From contig NBAZ01000032.1 of assembly GCA_002794735.1 (NCBI GenBank), positions 62,001-126,000 on the forward strand: a stretch of DNA of 64,000 nucleotides, read 5' to 3'. The position numbers were made by a program, and so were the translations under genes. Of this stretch, positions 48,046 through 60,480 are shown in pieces. The number at the start of each line of letters is the position of its first letter. The stretch's first letter is position 1. This DNA is from Pyrrhoderma lamaoense. Its lineage: Eukaryota > Basidiomycota > Agaricomycetes > Hymenochaetales > Hymenochaetaceae. Below the pieces are notes generated by a model that worked only from the letters and a program-made list of their open reading frames with translations, was not told the origin of the DNA and did not search any database.

Positions 48046-48286
48046 TATATTAGTCAATTCACGATCTTTGGCACATAATGTGTACTATGGTGAACCCTTT
48101 ATTATTATATATGGTAGCTTTTCTATGTCTACGTAGCCACCTTCTAATCTTACAAACAGATAGTCTCTATATAGACTTAAAGTACTGATTCAGTGTACTA
48201 AACCTGCGACACAGGAGAAGACACGGAAAGATTAACGAAACCATATAAGAGCCTTGTCCAGGACTCAGGAAAAATATATTAGGTAT

Positions 48287-48510
48287 ATGACTACCTACTT
48301 CGAGTCAAATTACCGTGGCGATCTTCACCAGCTGGTAGATGCAAGAGAACAGACCGGGGCCTCAAGGCCAGCTACAAGAACTCGGAGTATCAGCTTATCC
48401 GAAAGGTGAGTTCACCGCTAACAAGCTGCTCTGATCACATCTATCTTCGCTATCTTCTCAGGCCATCGTGCTGCAAATATGGTAAACATCCAATTCGGAT
48501 CTAGGTATGT
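48287..48510 (+). pseudogene. Short unidentified coding fragment
   Basis: An ATG at 48287 opens MTTYFESNYRGDLHQLVDAR and continues EQTGASRPATRTRSISLSE up to a good GTGAGT donor at about 48409, with a plausible acceptor near 48461. The following sequence can be read only briefly (HRAANMVNIQFG in one frame, a stop in another). It looks like the first exon of a gene whose remainder has decayed or been lost. I do not recognise the family. Confidence 0.3.
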
Positions 48511-48789
48511 TACAGCAATACTTTCTTTTCAGTTTACCCTCAATTATGCCTCGAGTTAGTGATCCCTGGGTCAGAAATTACGAAGAGATTCCTAATCAGT
48601 ATGTTACAAACTATAGTCTGACAGTAAAAATGGGGTACAATTTCATTCCAGGTCGTGATATAGGAAGATATACGACTAAGGATTACCTGTAACTTCGTAC
48701 TAGGGGCAGTACACGTATCATGCGACGACATGATAGGTTTTTTTCCCCTTAAGAACCCCTGATAGACTATAGGCTAACATTATATCCAT

Positions 48790-49375
48790 CATGTCAGAGA
48801 TGCCTTTGATACGTCTCCAAAATCGGTATCCTCTGAAAATAATGAAGCGTAAAAACTGGATATTCATACTAGCTGGGCGGAAGGCGCCTTCTGGCCTTCA
48901 ATCATCCCCATATCGTTTTTCGGTTTTGTCTGAAAATCGAGGGCTTTTTGGATGGATGCAACAAAAGCTCAGACAGCAATGCACCAGATAGACTCCAGAT
49001 CATGCATATAATTCTCCAGACCCCCTTTCTGGGTACGCTTTAACAAAAACTGTAATCCTACCGATTAGCGCAAAGTCAATCGACTATAATTTGGAGCAAT
49101 AAAGCGGACTCAAAAAGCGTAAAATAGGCAGTTTCCATTCTATTCAGTATGATTTAGGCCATAACGTTCCACTTTGAAAAGTCTTACAGTCCAGACATTA
49201 CATTTTCCATCAGAACCAACTCTCTTCGCGAACTATAATTTTTTGATAAGACCTCGACATATCCTCATAAAAGGATCAACACGTTGATACAAACTCCCTG
49301 GACTAAGATCACTGTGGGTCTATTCGGTTTTGTGAATGAATCAAATAACAAATTCGCCACCAGATAGAACGATAT
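48790..49375 (-). pseudogene. FunK1 kinase relic A (degenerate)
   Basis: On the - strand, SFIHKTE-stop-THSDLSPGSLYQRVDP matches the catalytic loop of copy 3 (SFIHKAGWIHRDLSPGNL), with HRD changed to HSD. Then RGLIKKL-stop-FAKRVGSDGKCNVWTV replaces GLIGDLEFAKRVGTDGKCDV. Further on, ENYMHDLESIWCIAV-stop-AFVASIQKA matches WANYMHDLESIWWIAVWTLF. Many stops and missing catalytic residues show it is dead. It is closest to copy 3, including the intron sequence before the loop. Only the kinase C-lobe part is recognisable. Confidence 0.8.
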
Positions 49376-49379
49376 GGAG

Positions 49380-49752
49380 TTCTTGGACTAGCTTTTAGCC
49401 AAACAAATGCGTAAAGAGTTGTTAGCCTGGGGATCCTTTATCAATGCATCGAACTAGCTGCTGGAGAAGATAGTGGGCTCGTTGGAGCTTAAGATTCTGC
49501 AAGCAGGCTAACACTGGAGGAGGGAACCATGATATTCTAACCGAGACTCCTCTCATTTCTACAACAATGAATTGTTGTATCCCATACCATACACTGGCTG
49601 AATAGGGAACAGTTCAATCGCTACAAGCCAGAATTTATTCCTAAACTCAAATATAACAGAAGTTATGATCGTAATTTTGAACTGGAAGTGCTGAATAAAA
49701 TACGAACTTTCTTGGCTACTTGTGCGCACGCTCTAGAGTCCATTTAGTATTT
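49380..49752 (+). pseudogene. FunK1 kinase relic B (degenerate, opposite strand)
   Basis: On the + strand, SLGILYQCIELAAGEDSGLV then GA-stop-DSASRLTLEEGT aligns with SPGNLYLYxDPxxGxxRGLI and GDLEFAKRVGTGG. It continues with YKPEFIPKLKYNRSYDRNFE then LEVLNKIRTFLATCAHALES, which aligns with the segment before and including WANYIHDLESI. The similarity is weak but colinear over two conserved blocks. It lies head to head with relic A, so this locus once held two kinase genes of opposite orientation, or one that was rearranged. Confidence 0.55.
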
Positions 49753-50422
49753 AATCATAAAGTTTCTTGGATATATTCTTTCTTAAATTATAGCTCACTT
49801 CCTCGTCTTCGCCCGATCCTTCTTCGCTCAAGTCTGTGCACAGTTTATCGCCCTTAAGAACATATACATTGCTTCCTTCTGGAATACCCGTTTGATTTCA
49901 TCGTTTGGGTAGTGTATTTGGAAGTTGCCACCAATGTTTGCCGGTGGGTTTCTAATATTCATTCTTCGTTACTATTTCAGACAACATCTGAGACGATATC
50001 CTCATCTAGAACTTTGCTACTGGTAATACAGTAACGAAAGACTCGGTAGCTACCAAGGATTGTTGCCAAACAGAATTAAGAATTGTGTTTCAACGATCTT
50101 ATTGACGTAAAAGATGAAATTTGAACAGTATTCAAAATATTTTGATAATCTACAGCTCCACCACTCTTGATCTATCCGTTAAATTGTGAGATAACTACCA
50201 ACGAGCTAAATAGGGGAATAGAGAATATTGTATGATATATACACTAGATGCAATCTGCTGTATGTACATGTACAATGCGGAGAGGACCCGATAAGACAGT
50301 AAAGCTGAGAGCGATTGGGATATGCAAGACAGAAAGCAAGGATAACAGTTGTGAAGAAAACAAAACACATAGGATAACAAACCTGCGAAAATATAGCTAG
50401 AATATATAAATTATAAAACATG
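49753..50422. other. Spacer between FunK1 relics and copy 5
   Basis: No gene recognised. From about 50180 to 50420 it is the 3' flank of copy 5, sharing stretches such as CCCGCATTGTACA-like and TTATCxGG motifs with the 3' flanks of copies 2 and 4. Confidence 0.45.
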
Positions 50423-53400
50423 TCATCGTTTTCGCCTTTGTGGCTTTTTAGCGGCTGCAGCGGCCTTACTTCTCGATCGGGTCACACGAGCTTCGGGAGT
50501 TCGTTTTGAAGAACTTGGCTCTGGATCCTTATTCTCTGCTCCCTCTGTGGCTTTCTTCGTCATGGATCTCGTAACCCTTCGATTATCAGGATGCATTGGC
50601 CCTTTACCTAATAAAATAGCCTTCTTTGTCCTCCTTGTGGTGGGCTTTGGAGAGGGAGAGGAAGTACCTATTTTCGTTTTCTTCCGTTTAATTCCAGATC
50701 CTGATCGAGTTTTCCTTGGAATCGCCACTGTCTTTCTTGGCTCCTTGTTTTTCGCCAGTTCGGGAATCGTGACAGATATTTTACTATCGTGATCATCTTG
50801 TTTGTCTCCAGCATGTGGCCCCATTGCGATTGCATTTGTCCCTTCACCTGCTTCTTTGTCTTGCACTATGGATTCAGCTACTTCATTTATAACACCTAAG
50901 GCTGAAGTATAACCGTTCGTATACAAGCTATCTAGTGAGGATGGAGATAAAGTACTTGATGAGTTCACTTTCCCACTCTCGCCTGATCCTTCCAACCTGT
51001 TTGAAGAAAATCAGACACTCACACATTTTAGGAATAATAGAAAGACGTACCTCGCTCTCTTTGCGGGTTGGTCATCTGTCCCTGTTGAGTGAACAGTACG
51101 TTTGGAAGTTGATGTGGGCTTAGTATCAAACAAAGGCTTGATTTTGATGGGAGCGATCAGAGTTTTATCTCTCATCACGGGTTTTAGAGCCTCTATTATT
51201 TCGTCGTGTAGTGATCCTTCATCTGTCAAAATAACTGGGTTACTTCCTTTGCGTCCTTCTGCTATATATTGTTTTAACAGCGAGTTCCTTATAGACATCA
51301 CAGCCGTTTTCAGCGTCTGAAGTGAGTTTGGGACATCTGCAATATTCCAAAATTCAGCGTCATCCTCAAAAAAGGCTTGCCGAAAGCTATTATCCATGGT
51401 TCCGCGAAATATTTGGCTAAGATACAATGCTTGTTTTCTAGTCATTTCTATGTGATCCTTTGATTCTGAGTTTGAATCGGAAGCGTTCTGGAAATTGAAT
51501 AAGGTCCAGACGGCTATCCACCAGATAGACTCTAGATCATGTATATAATTTGCCCAAATTCCTCTGCGACACATGAGAGCTCTTTTCTTGACATTGTCTT
51601 CAAAATTTGCATCAAACTTAATTCTCGTCTTTTGTCTTTGCTTGAAGCGGGTAGACCGTTTTGTAACTTCAATAGCCATAAAATCAGGCGTACCCTGATC
51701 GTCAAGTATTAATATAAGATATGATGATCCATTGATAAGGAATACGAGTTCTTACGGTTCGGATATCGCAAGTCCCTCCAGTGCCAACACGCTTTGCAAA
51801 TTCTAGGTCTCCAATAAGGCCTCGGCCCCGCATAGTAGCACGATCAATATAGAGGTAGAGGTTCCCCGGGCTAAGATCTCTATGGACCCATCTTGCCTTG
51901 TGGATACAACGAAGTGCTAGATTTCTATTAAGTAGATAAGACACATAGAAATGACTGAGAACCTAACCTGTAACAGCACAATACAGAACGTAACCCATTT
52001 CATTCAAGCCACACAATTTGTGATAAGGGACAGCAACTTCTTTGAATACTATCCGATAATGCCATCGATGAGTCTGATTTATGGTCCGATTCCCTTCCAG
52101 TCTAAGAGTACTTCCCCGATGCTGGCCACTTGTCACACATGTAAAACCTTCAGAAGTCTTTACTGAGTAATTCTGGGCCAGAAATTCCTCATTTGGCAAG
52201 GGGATTCTGTATGTTGCCTTCGGGCCCAAGCCACGGAGGATAACCATTCTCGTATGGTCATCCTGGTCCTTCACCTTGACTCTCCCAGACATAATAGGAG
52301 TCAAAGTCAGGCCTTCAACAAGCTCTCGTTCTATATCATCAGCCAAGCTAGCAAGAATTTTCTGACGTATCACGTCTTCCGTTTCATTATTCTCACTGGG
52401 CCAGAAGTCCTTGATAATCACCGGCTCCTTCTCTTCTATGTCCTCATCTCTGAAAGCTCTGTAGATCCTCGTACCTGCAGTGTTAATCATATTTGCTTTT
52501 ATATCCGAGATAACATCCGAAGAGGTTGTCCTGAAGTGGTTTCCGGAAATATCGAAAGTGAACTCCCGTTCACTCCCATTATACCGTGCAGTTAGAGTTG
52601 GATCCCATCCTAGATCTACCTTGTCCGCAAACACAACAGAAAGAACTACTTTGATCATTGTAAGTGGTTCCTATAACGTACTTCGTTAGTGGATGGGGAT
52701 GAGTTAGTTATTGATACGTACATTATTATAATTAAAAGACTCGCTGGCCATGATAGTACTGCGATTGAATACCCATAATCTCATACGAGTGTCCTCGATG
52801 GTTGCACCGAGAGTAAATCGTCTGCAATGATCAACGAACATGCAGTGTCGAAGGCTACGGAGTACCCGCTCAGTATTCTGAAAAGGGCAGAAGTGTCGAT
52901 ACAGAGGATTAGCTGAAAGAAAGAAAGATACTACATCATATTTACTATTCCTTACATTCTTATTCATATGAAAACTTATGGCATTATTATACCAAATTCT
53001 TGCATCAAGGGATTCCGGGTATGTGTCATCGTAGTTGTGCAGACATAGTTGAGCGTCTGGTATGATATCGCTATCTATGTTAGTATTCGATTGAATGGTG
53101 TCATTCCCACCAGCATAGAGAAAAGTGGTCGGGGATGTATTAACAGAACTTCTTTCCTGGGCTGCCTTCGTAACCGCATCGAAAATATCTATAAAAGGCT
53201 TAGCAGATACGGCATGTTCATGCGATCTTGCATCCTTGGAGCACTCTGAGAGGCCCTCCCAGTAGTATTTATCCGTAATAGTGCTCTTTTTGAGTGTCTT
53301 GTTTTTGATGCAGAAGTCAAATATTCGGTCGATGTCGAATTCGGGTCGGATGGGAGGAAGAACGTGGTCGAAGAAGAAATCTATCGTTCTCCGATCCACT

Positions 53401-53770
53401 CCTATCTCTTCCTTCGGCGATAACATAGTTGATTCCTGTTGTGTTGTTGTATATACACGCTTGGAGTCAGTGTTGAATGGTTCATATTTTGGTTTTACTG
53501 TTTTTTCACAAAGCTGAGACGTAGACGAAATTCTTGTAGGTGCAGGTTGAAAGTTTGAATCACACTCTTCAAGATCCGACGCCTTCCTCTTACCCTTTGT
53601 AACCTCAGTTTTCCTGTAAAAGAGACTATTAATTTTATATTAGTATCTACGTTATGACGAGAAAATGATACGATTTACCGTTTAAAATTCGACGGAGGAT
53701 TTATTGGTGCTGTCTCTGGAGCATTGCAGCTCACGGGTTCAATTTGAGGATTGGCATCGTCAGTTGTCAT
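50423..53770 (-). CDS. FunK1-type protein kinase, copy 5 (open; mosaic)
   Basis: The start MTTDDANPQIEPVSCNAPE at 53770 and the N-terminal region (FFFDHVLPPIRPEFDIDRIF) are almost identical to copy 2. About 9 residues differ over the 240 from the TM(F/L)SPKEE block to the end of that region, and introns are shared. The next 110 residues, through PVIIKDFWPSENNETED, differ at two. At about 52320 the similarity drops sharply and the sequence turns towards copy 3 (VEGLTLTPIMSGRVKV). The core is otherwise normal: HRDLSPGNLYLY, GLIGDLEFAKRVGTGG, WANYIHDLESIWWIAVWTLF. The tail has PTTRRTKKA, NRRVTRSMTKK and ARVTRSRSK and ends PQRRKR. No frame break seen. Same presumed role as copy 2. Confidence 0.86.
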
Positions 53771-54746
53771 GGTGGAAAATAGTCAGACAAAGGTTTCCGT
53801 AGGCTAGTGGTATGAAGAGCACACGCTTGTTTTGTTGTTTAATCTAATCAGGTGTCTGATCTAGTCGCGATACACGTGATGGAGATCAGTCGCGACGTGC
53901 TTGTAACTTAAGTAATGAGCTTAAGTACTCAGGAGTAGTGTACTTAACAAGATGACACTGTTTCCTCACTAGTTATAGATATATGCATGTGTATAGTTTC
54001 ATTCGAGAGAGATTTTTGACTGCATTGAGTGGTCATATTGACCTCTGTGACTATAGAAGTGAATTTCATATTTTGGCTGATACTGCATCCTGCATCCTTT
54101 ATTCTGCTTTTATTTGAGCTCTGACACAAAGAAAAGATAGCGAGAATTACACAATACTGTATGTAGAATAAAATCGTATCTATTTAAAAAAATGTTAGAA
54201 AACAAGCGCAGTTCGATCCCAAGGGTGACAAGTGCACATATGATTTCGTGAAACGACCCGTGAGATGAAATGGGTGAGTCTCAAAAAAAGAGTATCACTG
54301 ATAAGAAGAGTGAACATATACATGAGATGAAGGAGCTGAAATAAGGATAGCTTGAGAGAAGGATATATTAGATATATCAGATATACAGGCATATGAAAGG
54401 ACGCCAAGCACTAGCACACAAATGATAGTTTCCTGAAATTCAAACGAGAAAGATAGATATGCATATCAATAACTACCCGTAATCATGCCCACAACCCTCG
54501 TTCTTTTCTGTCACAAATCAGGTCTAGAACACAAACGACTGTACCTCTCAAGGAGATATTTTCCAATTGTATTAACTTGTTTAAGTGTTCTATCGTACAA
54601 TACTAAGGGAAATGAATAAATTAATAAGATAAATATTATCGAGATATGCATGACTGAAAACAAGGGGAACGATAGCGAGGAAAACATGAAGGACAAAACA
54701 TAGTTAGCAACTAGACATATATATAAATCGTTAATTTAATTCATCG
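53771..54746. other. Spacer between FunK1 copies 5 and 6
   Basis: The copy 5 promoter and the copy 6 3' flank. The segment 54230-54390 is the inverse of 17461-17560 in the left arm. No gene. Confidence 0.6.
53865..53895 (-). promoter_or_regulatory. TCGCGA-CACGTG-TCGCGA element, copy 5 promoter
   Basis: TCGCGA at 53865-53870, CACGTG at 53873-53878 and TCGCGA at 53890-53895, the inverse counterpart of the copy 2 element at the same distance from the ATG. It is retained in both duplicates while flanking bases differ. Confidence 0.45.
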
Positions 54747-57700
54747 TTATCGTTTTCGTGCTTTCTTAGTTGAGGATCCAGTTTTGGAATGAGTTACGTG
54801 AGACTCGGAAATAGCCCTCTTGGAAGAACGTGTTTCCACGCCCTTTGTTACTGCAGCTTCGACTGTATTTTTAACCATGGATCTCGTTCTTATCCGATCT
54901 TCAGTCTGTGCTGAATCTTTGTCTATCACAGTGGGATTCTTTCCCCTAGTTCTAGTGATTGGAGTTGGTGAGGTACCAGTATTCGGTTTAGCCCTCCTAA
55001 TCACCGATCGAGTTTTCTTTGGAGGTGTCTCTGGTTTCCTGCCTTGTACGTTGTTTCTCGGTGCAACGATAACGCTATCTAGACCTAGAGCACTTCCTTT
55101 ACTTTTCGAATCTCCCGGTATGTGTTGAGGAGAAGTGCCAGATACTTTCGGATCGCAAGGCTCTACCATCCTATTTGGAGAACATGAGATACATCTAATT
55201 TATCGATCTCAAATACACATACCTCATTTCCGGTGGCGGGCAATCATCCGATCTTGTGTTGATAGTAGTTCGTTTCAAGGATGTTATAGGTTTACTCAAA
55301 ACATTGATATTGACATCAACAGGGACGACCTCGATAGGATCATTCGAGACACGTTTCAAAGCTTCCATCATCTCACCGTGCAGAGATCCTCCGTTGGTCA
55401 TTCTGATAGGGTCGAATCCTTTGAGTGCCTCATCTGTATAACAGTCTAACAGCATCTCTCTAATACCCATTATTGAAGATCCCAGCTCCTGAAGGTCATC
55501 AGGTATACGATCTAACACATCCCCGAATACATCATCCTCTGTAAAGAAAGCTGGTCGTTTTTCATTAACAGTGGTCCCAGGGAATAAAATGATATGATAG
55601 CAAGCCTGAATTCTGATCATCTCTTTGTAGCTTTTAGATTCCAAGCTGACTTTGGAGGCCTTTTGGAAAGAAAATAATGTCCAGACGGCGATCCACCAGA
55701 TGGATTCTAAGTCATGGATATAATTGGCCCAAATGCCCTTTTTATTATACACTCTTCTACCTTCCTCTCTGGTCCAAATCCTCCGATTTCGAGTTTTTGG
55801 TTTGAAACGGTAAGCTTGAGCGGCAACTTCGATAGCTATAAAATCAGGAGTACCCTATCAAATGAATGTTATTTATGATAATCAGTTGATTTGCGAAGGT
55901 AGTTCTTACTGTCCGACTATCGCAAACTTCTCCAGCTCCTACTCGCTTAGCGAACTCAAAATCGCCAATGAGTCCCCGTTTTTCACCAGTAATGGGATCA
56001 GTGTACAAATACAGATTCCCTGGACTGATGTCTCGATGGACCCATCCTGCTTCATGAATGTATCGAAGTGCTGGATTACCATTTAGTTGACACAAACCCA
56101 GAATAATCAAATCTAGAACTTACCGCTTACTGCGCAATAAAGAACGAATCCCATATCTTTCACATTACGCAGTTTATGGTAGGGAATAGCAACCTCTTTA
56201 TATGCTATTCGGTAATGCCAGCGATGGCCGCGTGTAAAGCTCCGATTTAGCTCCAAAGAGGCAGCTTTCTGCTGATGCGAACCATCCGAATCTTTCTTAT
56301 AACCCTCAGGAGTCCTCAGAGTAGAGACCTTAGTCCCGAGTTCTTCTCCTGGTAAAGGAATTATGTACGCTGACTTGGGATCCATATCCCGGAGAATGGT
56401 TATTCTCGTATGGTCTTCTCGATCTCCGACCTTAACTCTCCCGGATATGATGGGAGTCAATGTTAAGGCTTCAACAGCCTCTCTCTCTGCGTCACCCTTT
56501 ATATCGGCAAGGATCTTCTGTAGGGTTATATCTTCTGTTTCGTTTTTATCACTGGGCCAATAATCTTTGATGATTAACGGTTCTTTCCCTTCAGTATCAT
56601 CACCTCTGAAAGCTTTAAATATTCTTGTTCCCGCGGTAAAGATCCCATCTGCTTTGATATCAGAAATGATATTCGACGAATCCGTCTTATAACCATTTCC
56701 GTTGATGTCAATAGTAAACTCTCGCTCGGTGCCATTACAACGCGCTGTAATAGTCGGATCCCATCCGAGTTCGACTTTTTCAGCAAATACGAGCGAGAGA
56801 ACTACCTTGATCAGTGTCAGTGGATCCTGTAAAATGGTTCGTCACTAGGTGAAGGTAATACAAAGGAGATAAACATACAGCATTGATATCAAAAGGGTCG
56901 CTGGCTATGATCATGCTGCGACTAAATGCCCATAGTGTGAAGCGAGTGCCTTCGACAGTTGCACCGAAGTTGAATCTTCGGCATGGATCTATGGACATGC
57001 AGTGCCGTAAGCTATGTAGAACCCGTTTGATATTCTTTAAAAAGTAAATGTCAATATCGTAACAGCTTTATAGCAAGCAAAGACATTACATCATGACTTT
57101 CTTTCCTTGCTTTCTTGAAGTGGACGCTAAGGGCAGCATTATACCAATGTCTTCCCTCCAAGGACTCCGGGTATGTGTCGTGAGGATCATTTAAGTAAAG
57201 TTGAGCATCTGGCTCAATTTTACTATTTCCCTCCGACCAAATGGAATTGTTTTTATTGGCACGCAAGTGAGTTGTCGGGAATATACGGGAACCACTTGTC
57301 TCCTGAGCTGCTTTCGTGATTGCATTGAAAATGTTTACGAATGGCATATCAGGAATATTGGTTTCGTGATCTCTAGAGTCCTCGGAACCCTGTGAGAAGC
57401 CCTCCCAGTAGAGTTCACCTGGAGTCACACCCCTCTTCAGAGTTTCATTTTCAAGACAATAAACAACGATTCTATCGATATCAAATTCCGGCCGGATGGG
57501 AGGTAGAACGTAGTCAAAGAAATAGCTCATTGAATCACACCTAATTTCACCTACAACGTAGTGAGTAGGTGTTCGGCGTTGACATTTTTGTGAGAAAACA
57601 CAGAAGCTCACCAGATGCACCGAAACTTCCCCTTAACGGTGTATCCGCATGTGGTGGTTTCCGTTGTTGCTCTGGTGTTTTCTTTTGAAAACGAGATGCA

Positions 57701-57975
57701 GATGAAACACCTGCGGGTACAGGGAGAGGGATACTAGGATCATAATCCCCGTTATCCACTGCTTTTCCTTTCCCCTTTACGTCTCCTCGCTTGCCTGAGA
57801 CAGGTGACGTTTCTGTAGGTCTCACAGGACTTCTAAAGACATATGTTAGTATCTCCAATATAGCAAAGAATGGATTTATTTACTTCATGTATGTTGACAA
57901 GATGCCTTTCAAGTCATAAACTGGGGCTTTAGAGCTGGAAGCCATATTATGAGTGTTAAGACCGTTGTTGTTCAT
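54747..57975 (-). pseudogene. FunK1-type protein kinase, copy 6 (one frameshift)
   Basis: The start MNNNGLNTHNMASSSKAP at 57975 mirrors copy 1. Exon 2 runs PVRPTETSPVSGKRGDVKGK to LRGSFGASGELLCF. It then shifts: an extra A in the run at about 57590 puts CQRRTPTHYVVGEIRCDSMS and FFDYVLPPIRPEFDIDRIVV in another frame, with an early stop otherwise. Downstream all is open: a long exon without an ATG from about 56820 (LIIKDYWPSDKNETED), HRDISPGNLYLY, GLIGDFEFAKRVG (DFE rather than DLE), WANYIHDLESIWWIAVWTLF. The tail has PITRTRGKN, RIRTRSMVKN and SHVTHSKTG, the most diverged TRS motifs of the set, ending STKKARKR. With a single base change it would be open, so it is a very young pseudogene or a sequence error. 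Confidence 0.75.
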
Positions 57976-58021
57976 GTTAGAAGGAATTCGACTTTGTAAC
58001 AGAGTTCTTAACAAGAGTGAG

Positions 58022-58065
58022 GCGCGTTTATATAGTGAATATCACAAACACCACGGTATGTCACA
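58022..58065 (-). promoter_or_regulatory. Shared FunK1 promoter block, copy 6
   Basis: On the gene strand, GACATACCGTGGTGTTTGTG followed by ATATTCAC and, after a TATATAAA-like stretch, ACGCGCC. It ends 47 bp before the ATG. It is the closest match to the copy 1 block. Confidence 0.5.
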
Positions 58066-60010
58066 TTGTGTCACATAACATCGGGCTATAACATTTAGTG
58101 CTCGACCTTTCATATCTTGATGCAGTAATTTCCAAGTAAATCTTAAGGGGACTTTTATACATGGGCGTTCTTATATGTTTACAATAGTCTGATTCGTAAC
58201 GAGAAGACTCGAAGTTCACTAAACTATCAAGAACAATCAATTTTCAGGAAAGGATTACCCGCCCATGGGATCTTAGTCAAAGAAAGCTCTGCAAGTGCTC
58301 CTCCCTTGCCTAGGCTACCTCCAACTCAGAGTCACAAAACCTCTGTTTTTAGGCCATTTATCTCCCACCAGAACTCTCAGCTCTACTTATTATAGCTTCT
58401 TAAGATACGCAAACATATACTCGCTATGTGGCACAAGTGACTTCAGAAACAAAGTACGAAGGATCGTTTCTCGTTCTGAATCTACACCATGTCTGGATCT
58501 TATCTTCCTTTGTCATCTACGAAGATAGTATTCAGCGAGAAATCTCGAATGCTTGTTTTCTGCCTTGATGGAATATTAAATCAACATGGCGATCAGGTGG
58601 GTAATAGTTCCATATTCAATGACACCCCCAAACGTACTAACTAGAAAAAAAAAACATATATAACTCTCGTACACGCAATATAGAAAAACTTTTCCTCTTT
58701 GAGAACGTGTTTTGGACAGAGACCTTGATCAAAGAAAGAAAAAAGTTGATAATCGCATTTGGGATTTTTCTTTTTCTCAACTTCTCGAAATATGATTTCT
58801 GACTCGCGGGGATCCATGTCACCCCCCATTACCAGGTTGGCTTTCTCGACTTCTCGATGAGGCAATTGTTTCGTAGGTACACAGTTTCTCTCATTCATAG
58901 AATGGATGGCTATAAACTCTTTTATGAATAACTACAGACGTGAGGACAAGATACTTCGATTCTCAAATTCTCTAGAGGAACTCTGCTTGAAGTGTAGTGC
59001 GATCTGTCTATTCTCTAGCTTTTGAAGAGAATGAGAAAGGAATATGAATTTGGGGAAGAAAATTAGAAATCGTAAGGATACTGCTACACGCATATCCCTC
59101 TCTCAAATTCTCTTTTCATTTCCTTTTTTTTCCTAGGCTTCAACTCGCAAAAAAATACAAATACATATAAAAATCCACCCATCTCTATATACAACATCGT
59201 ATGCTTCTCGTTATTATCTCTTTTGTGTTAAAGCTTGAAAAAGTAATAGAAAAAACGAATTTGAGAGAGGGACATAGGTGTTGGTACGTCTATCGACTCA
59301 GCCCTCATAAATTCACTTTGTCGACAAGAAGCAAGAAAACAACATCTTAGTCACATATTCACTCTCGAAACTGTGACGTTCTCTCACGTGTTCTCATTAT
59401 CTGCTCTTGCTAATTGCTCTTTGTGGGGGCGGGCTACTAATATCTACTTTTACATACTTTGAATTTTCAATTATCATACATATAAGTACAACTCAAACAA
59501 CGTCAACAGCAACAGTGAAACAAAGAGGTCCCTAATGAACATCACAACATCTTGACAACAAGAACTGAAGTTCCCCAAGTCAAAACAAAAACACACATGG
59601 CTTCTTGGGAGGGGAGGGTGGTTTCTAGGTCGTGGAGATCTAGATCCGAAACTTGGAAAAAAAAAAGATTACACCAAAGAAAAAAATGAAAAAGGAGGGG
59701 AAAAAGAAAATTGTGCCCGGTCTTTTTGGTGACTCATCCCCGCGTCCCACTAGAACTCAACCGACCCGAAAAACTCGTTGCTCCTTGTTCTCTTTTATCC
59801 CTTTTTTTCTCTCATAAATTTTATTATAACGATAATCCTATAATTACCATATTATTAATATTATTGTTATTATATTTACTATCATTATGATTATCGTCTC
59901 ACCTCTTTATAAGTTTATTCCCTCTCACAAAAATTTTGACAATAATTTGGTTATGAACAACCAACTCTCTAGACCCTTCTCCCTCAGCTAAAAAAAATTA
60001 ATACCATTAA

Positions 60011-60480
60011 TGTAAAACGGTAAAGTTACCTCTTCCCCCCCCCCCCCACACACACATACACATAACGGCAAACTCGTGTTTTTGCGGGACGGACGAGTTC
60101 GGGGGGAGGGGGGAGAGCTTCTATCAACGAAAAAAAAAAACCTGAGCCCTAAGAAAGAACGAAAGAAAGTAAGAAAGAAAAGGTTGAGAGAGAGAGAGAA
60201 AGTGAGAAAGAGAAGAAGCGCCTCCCCCCCCCCCCCACCCCTTCCACTTCTATCTATCTATCTATCTATCTATTTCAGTCTTCCATTACTATCTTCTAAG
60301 CAAAGCTTCCCCCCCCCCAAAACAGCTTTTTTTCCCTAATATGTCTGTACTAGATAATTTGTATCCGTGCTTATGCTCGATTCGGAAGGTGAATGAGGAG
60401 AAGAAGAAGAGAAAAGGAAAGGAAGAAGAAGAAGAAGAAGCGTGGGGTGGGGGAAGAGAGAGAGAGAGAGAGTAGGTTCC
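60011..60480. repeat. Cluster of microsatellites and homopolymer tracts
   Basis: Poly-C tracts near 60034-60047, 60224-60238 and 60310-60318, a (CTAT)n run near 60251-60274, (GA)n near 60186-60200 and 60455-60472, and (GAA)n near 60420-60440. The density of strand-asymmetric purine/pyrimidine runs is far above the rest of the window. Confidence 0.8.

Noticed and set aside
58295..58528. A 77-codon ORF downstream of the copy 6 promoter
   Set aside because: No domain, no splice continuation and a composition typical of chance reading of AT-rich DNA.
60076..60339. ORF of 87 codons with Lys/Glu and Pro runs
   Set aside because: It is a translation of microsatellites (GA, CTAT, poly-C) rather than a protein.
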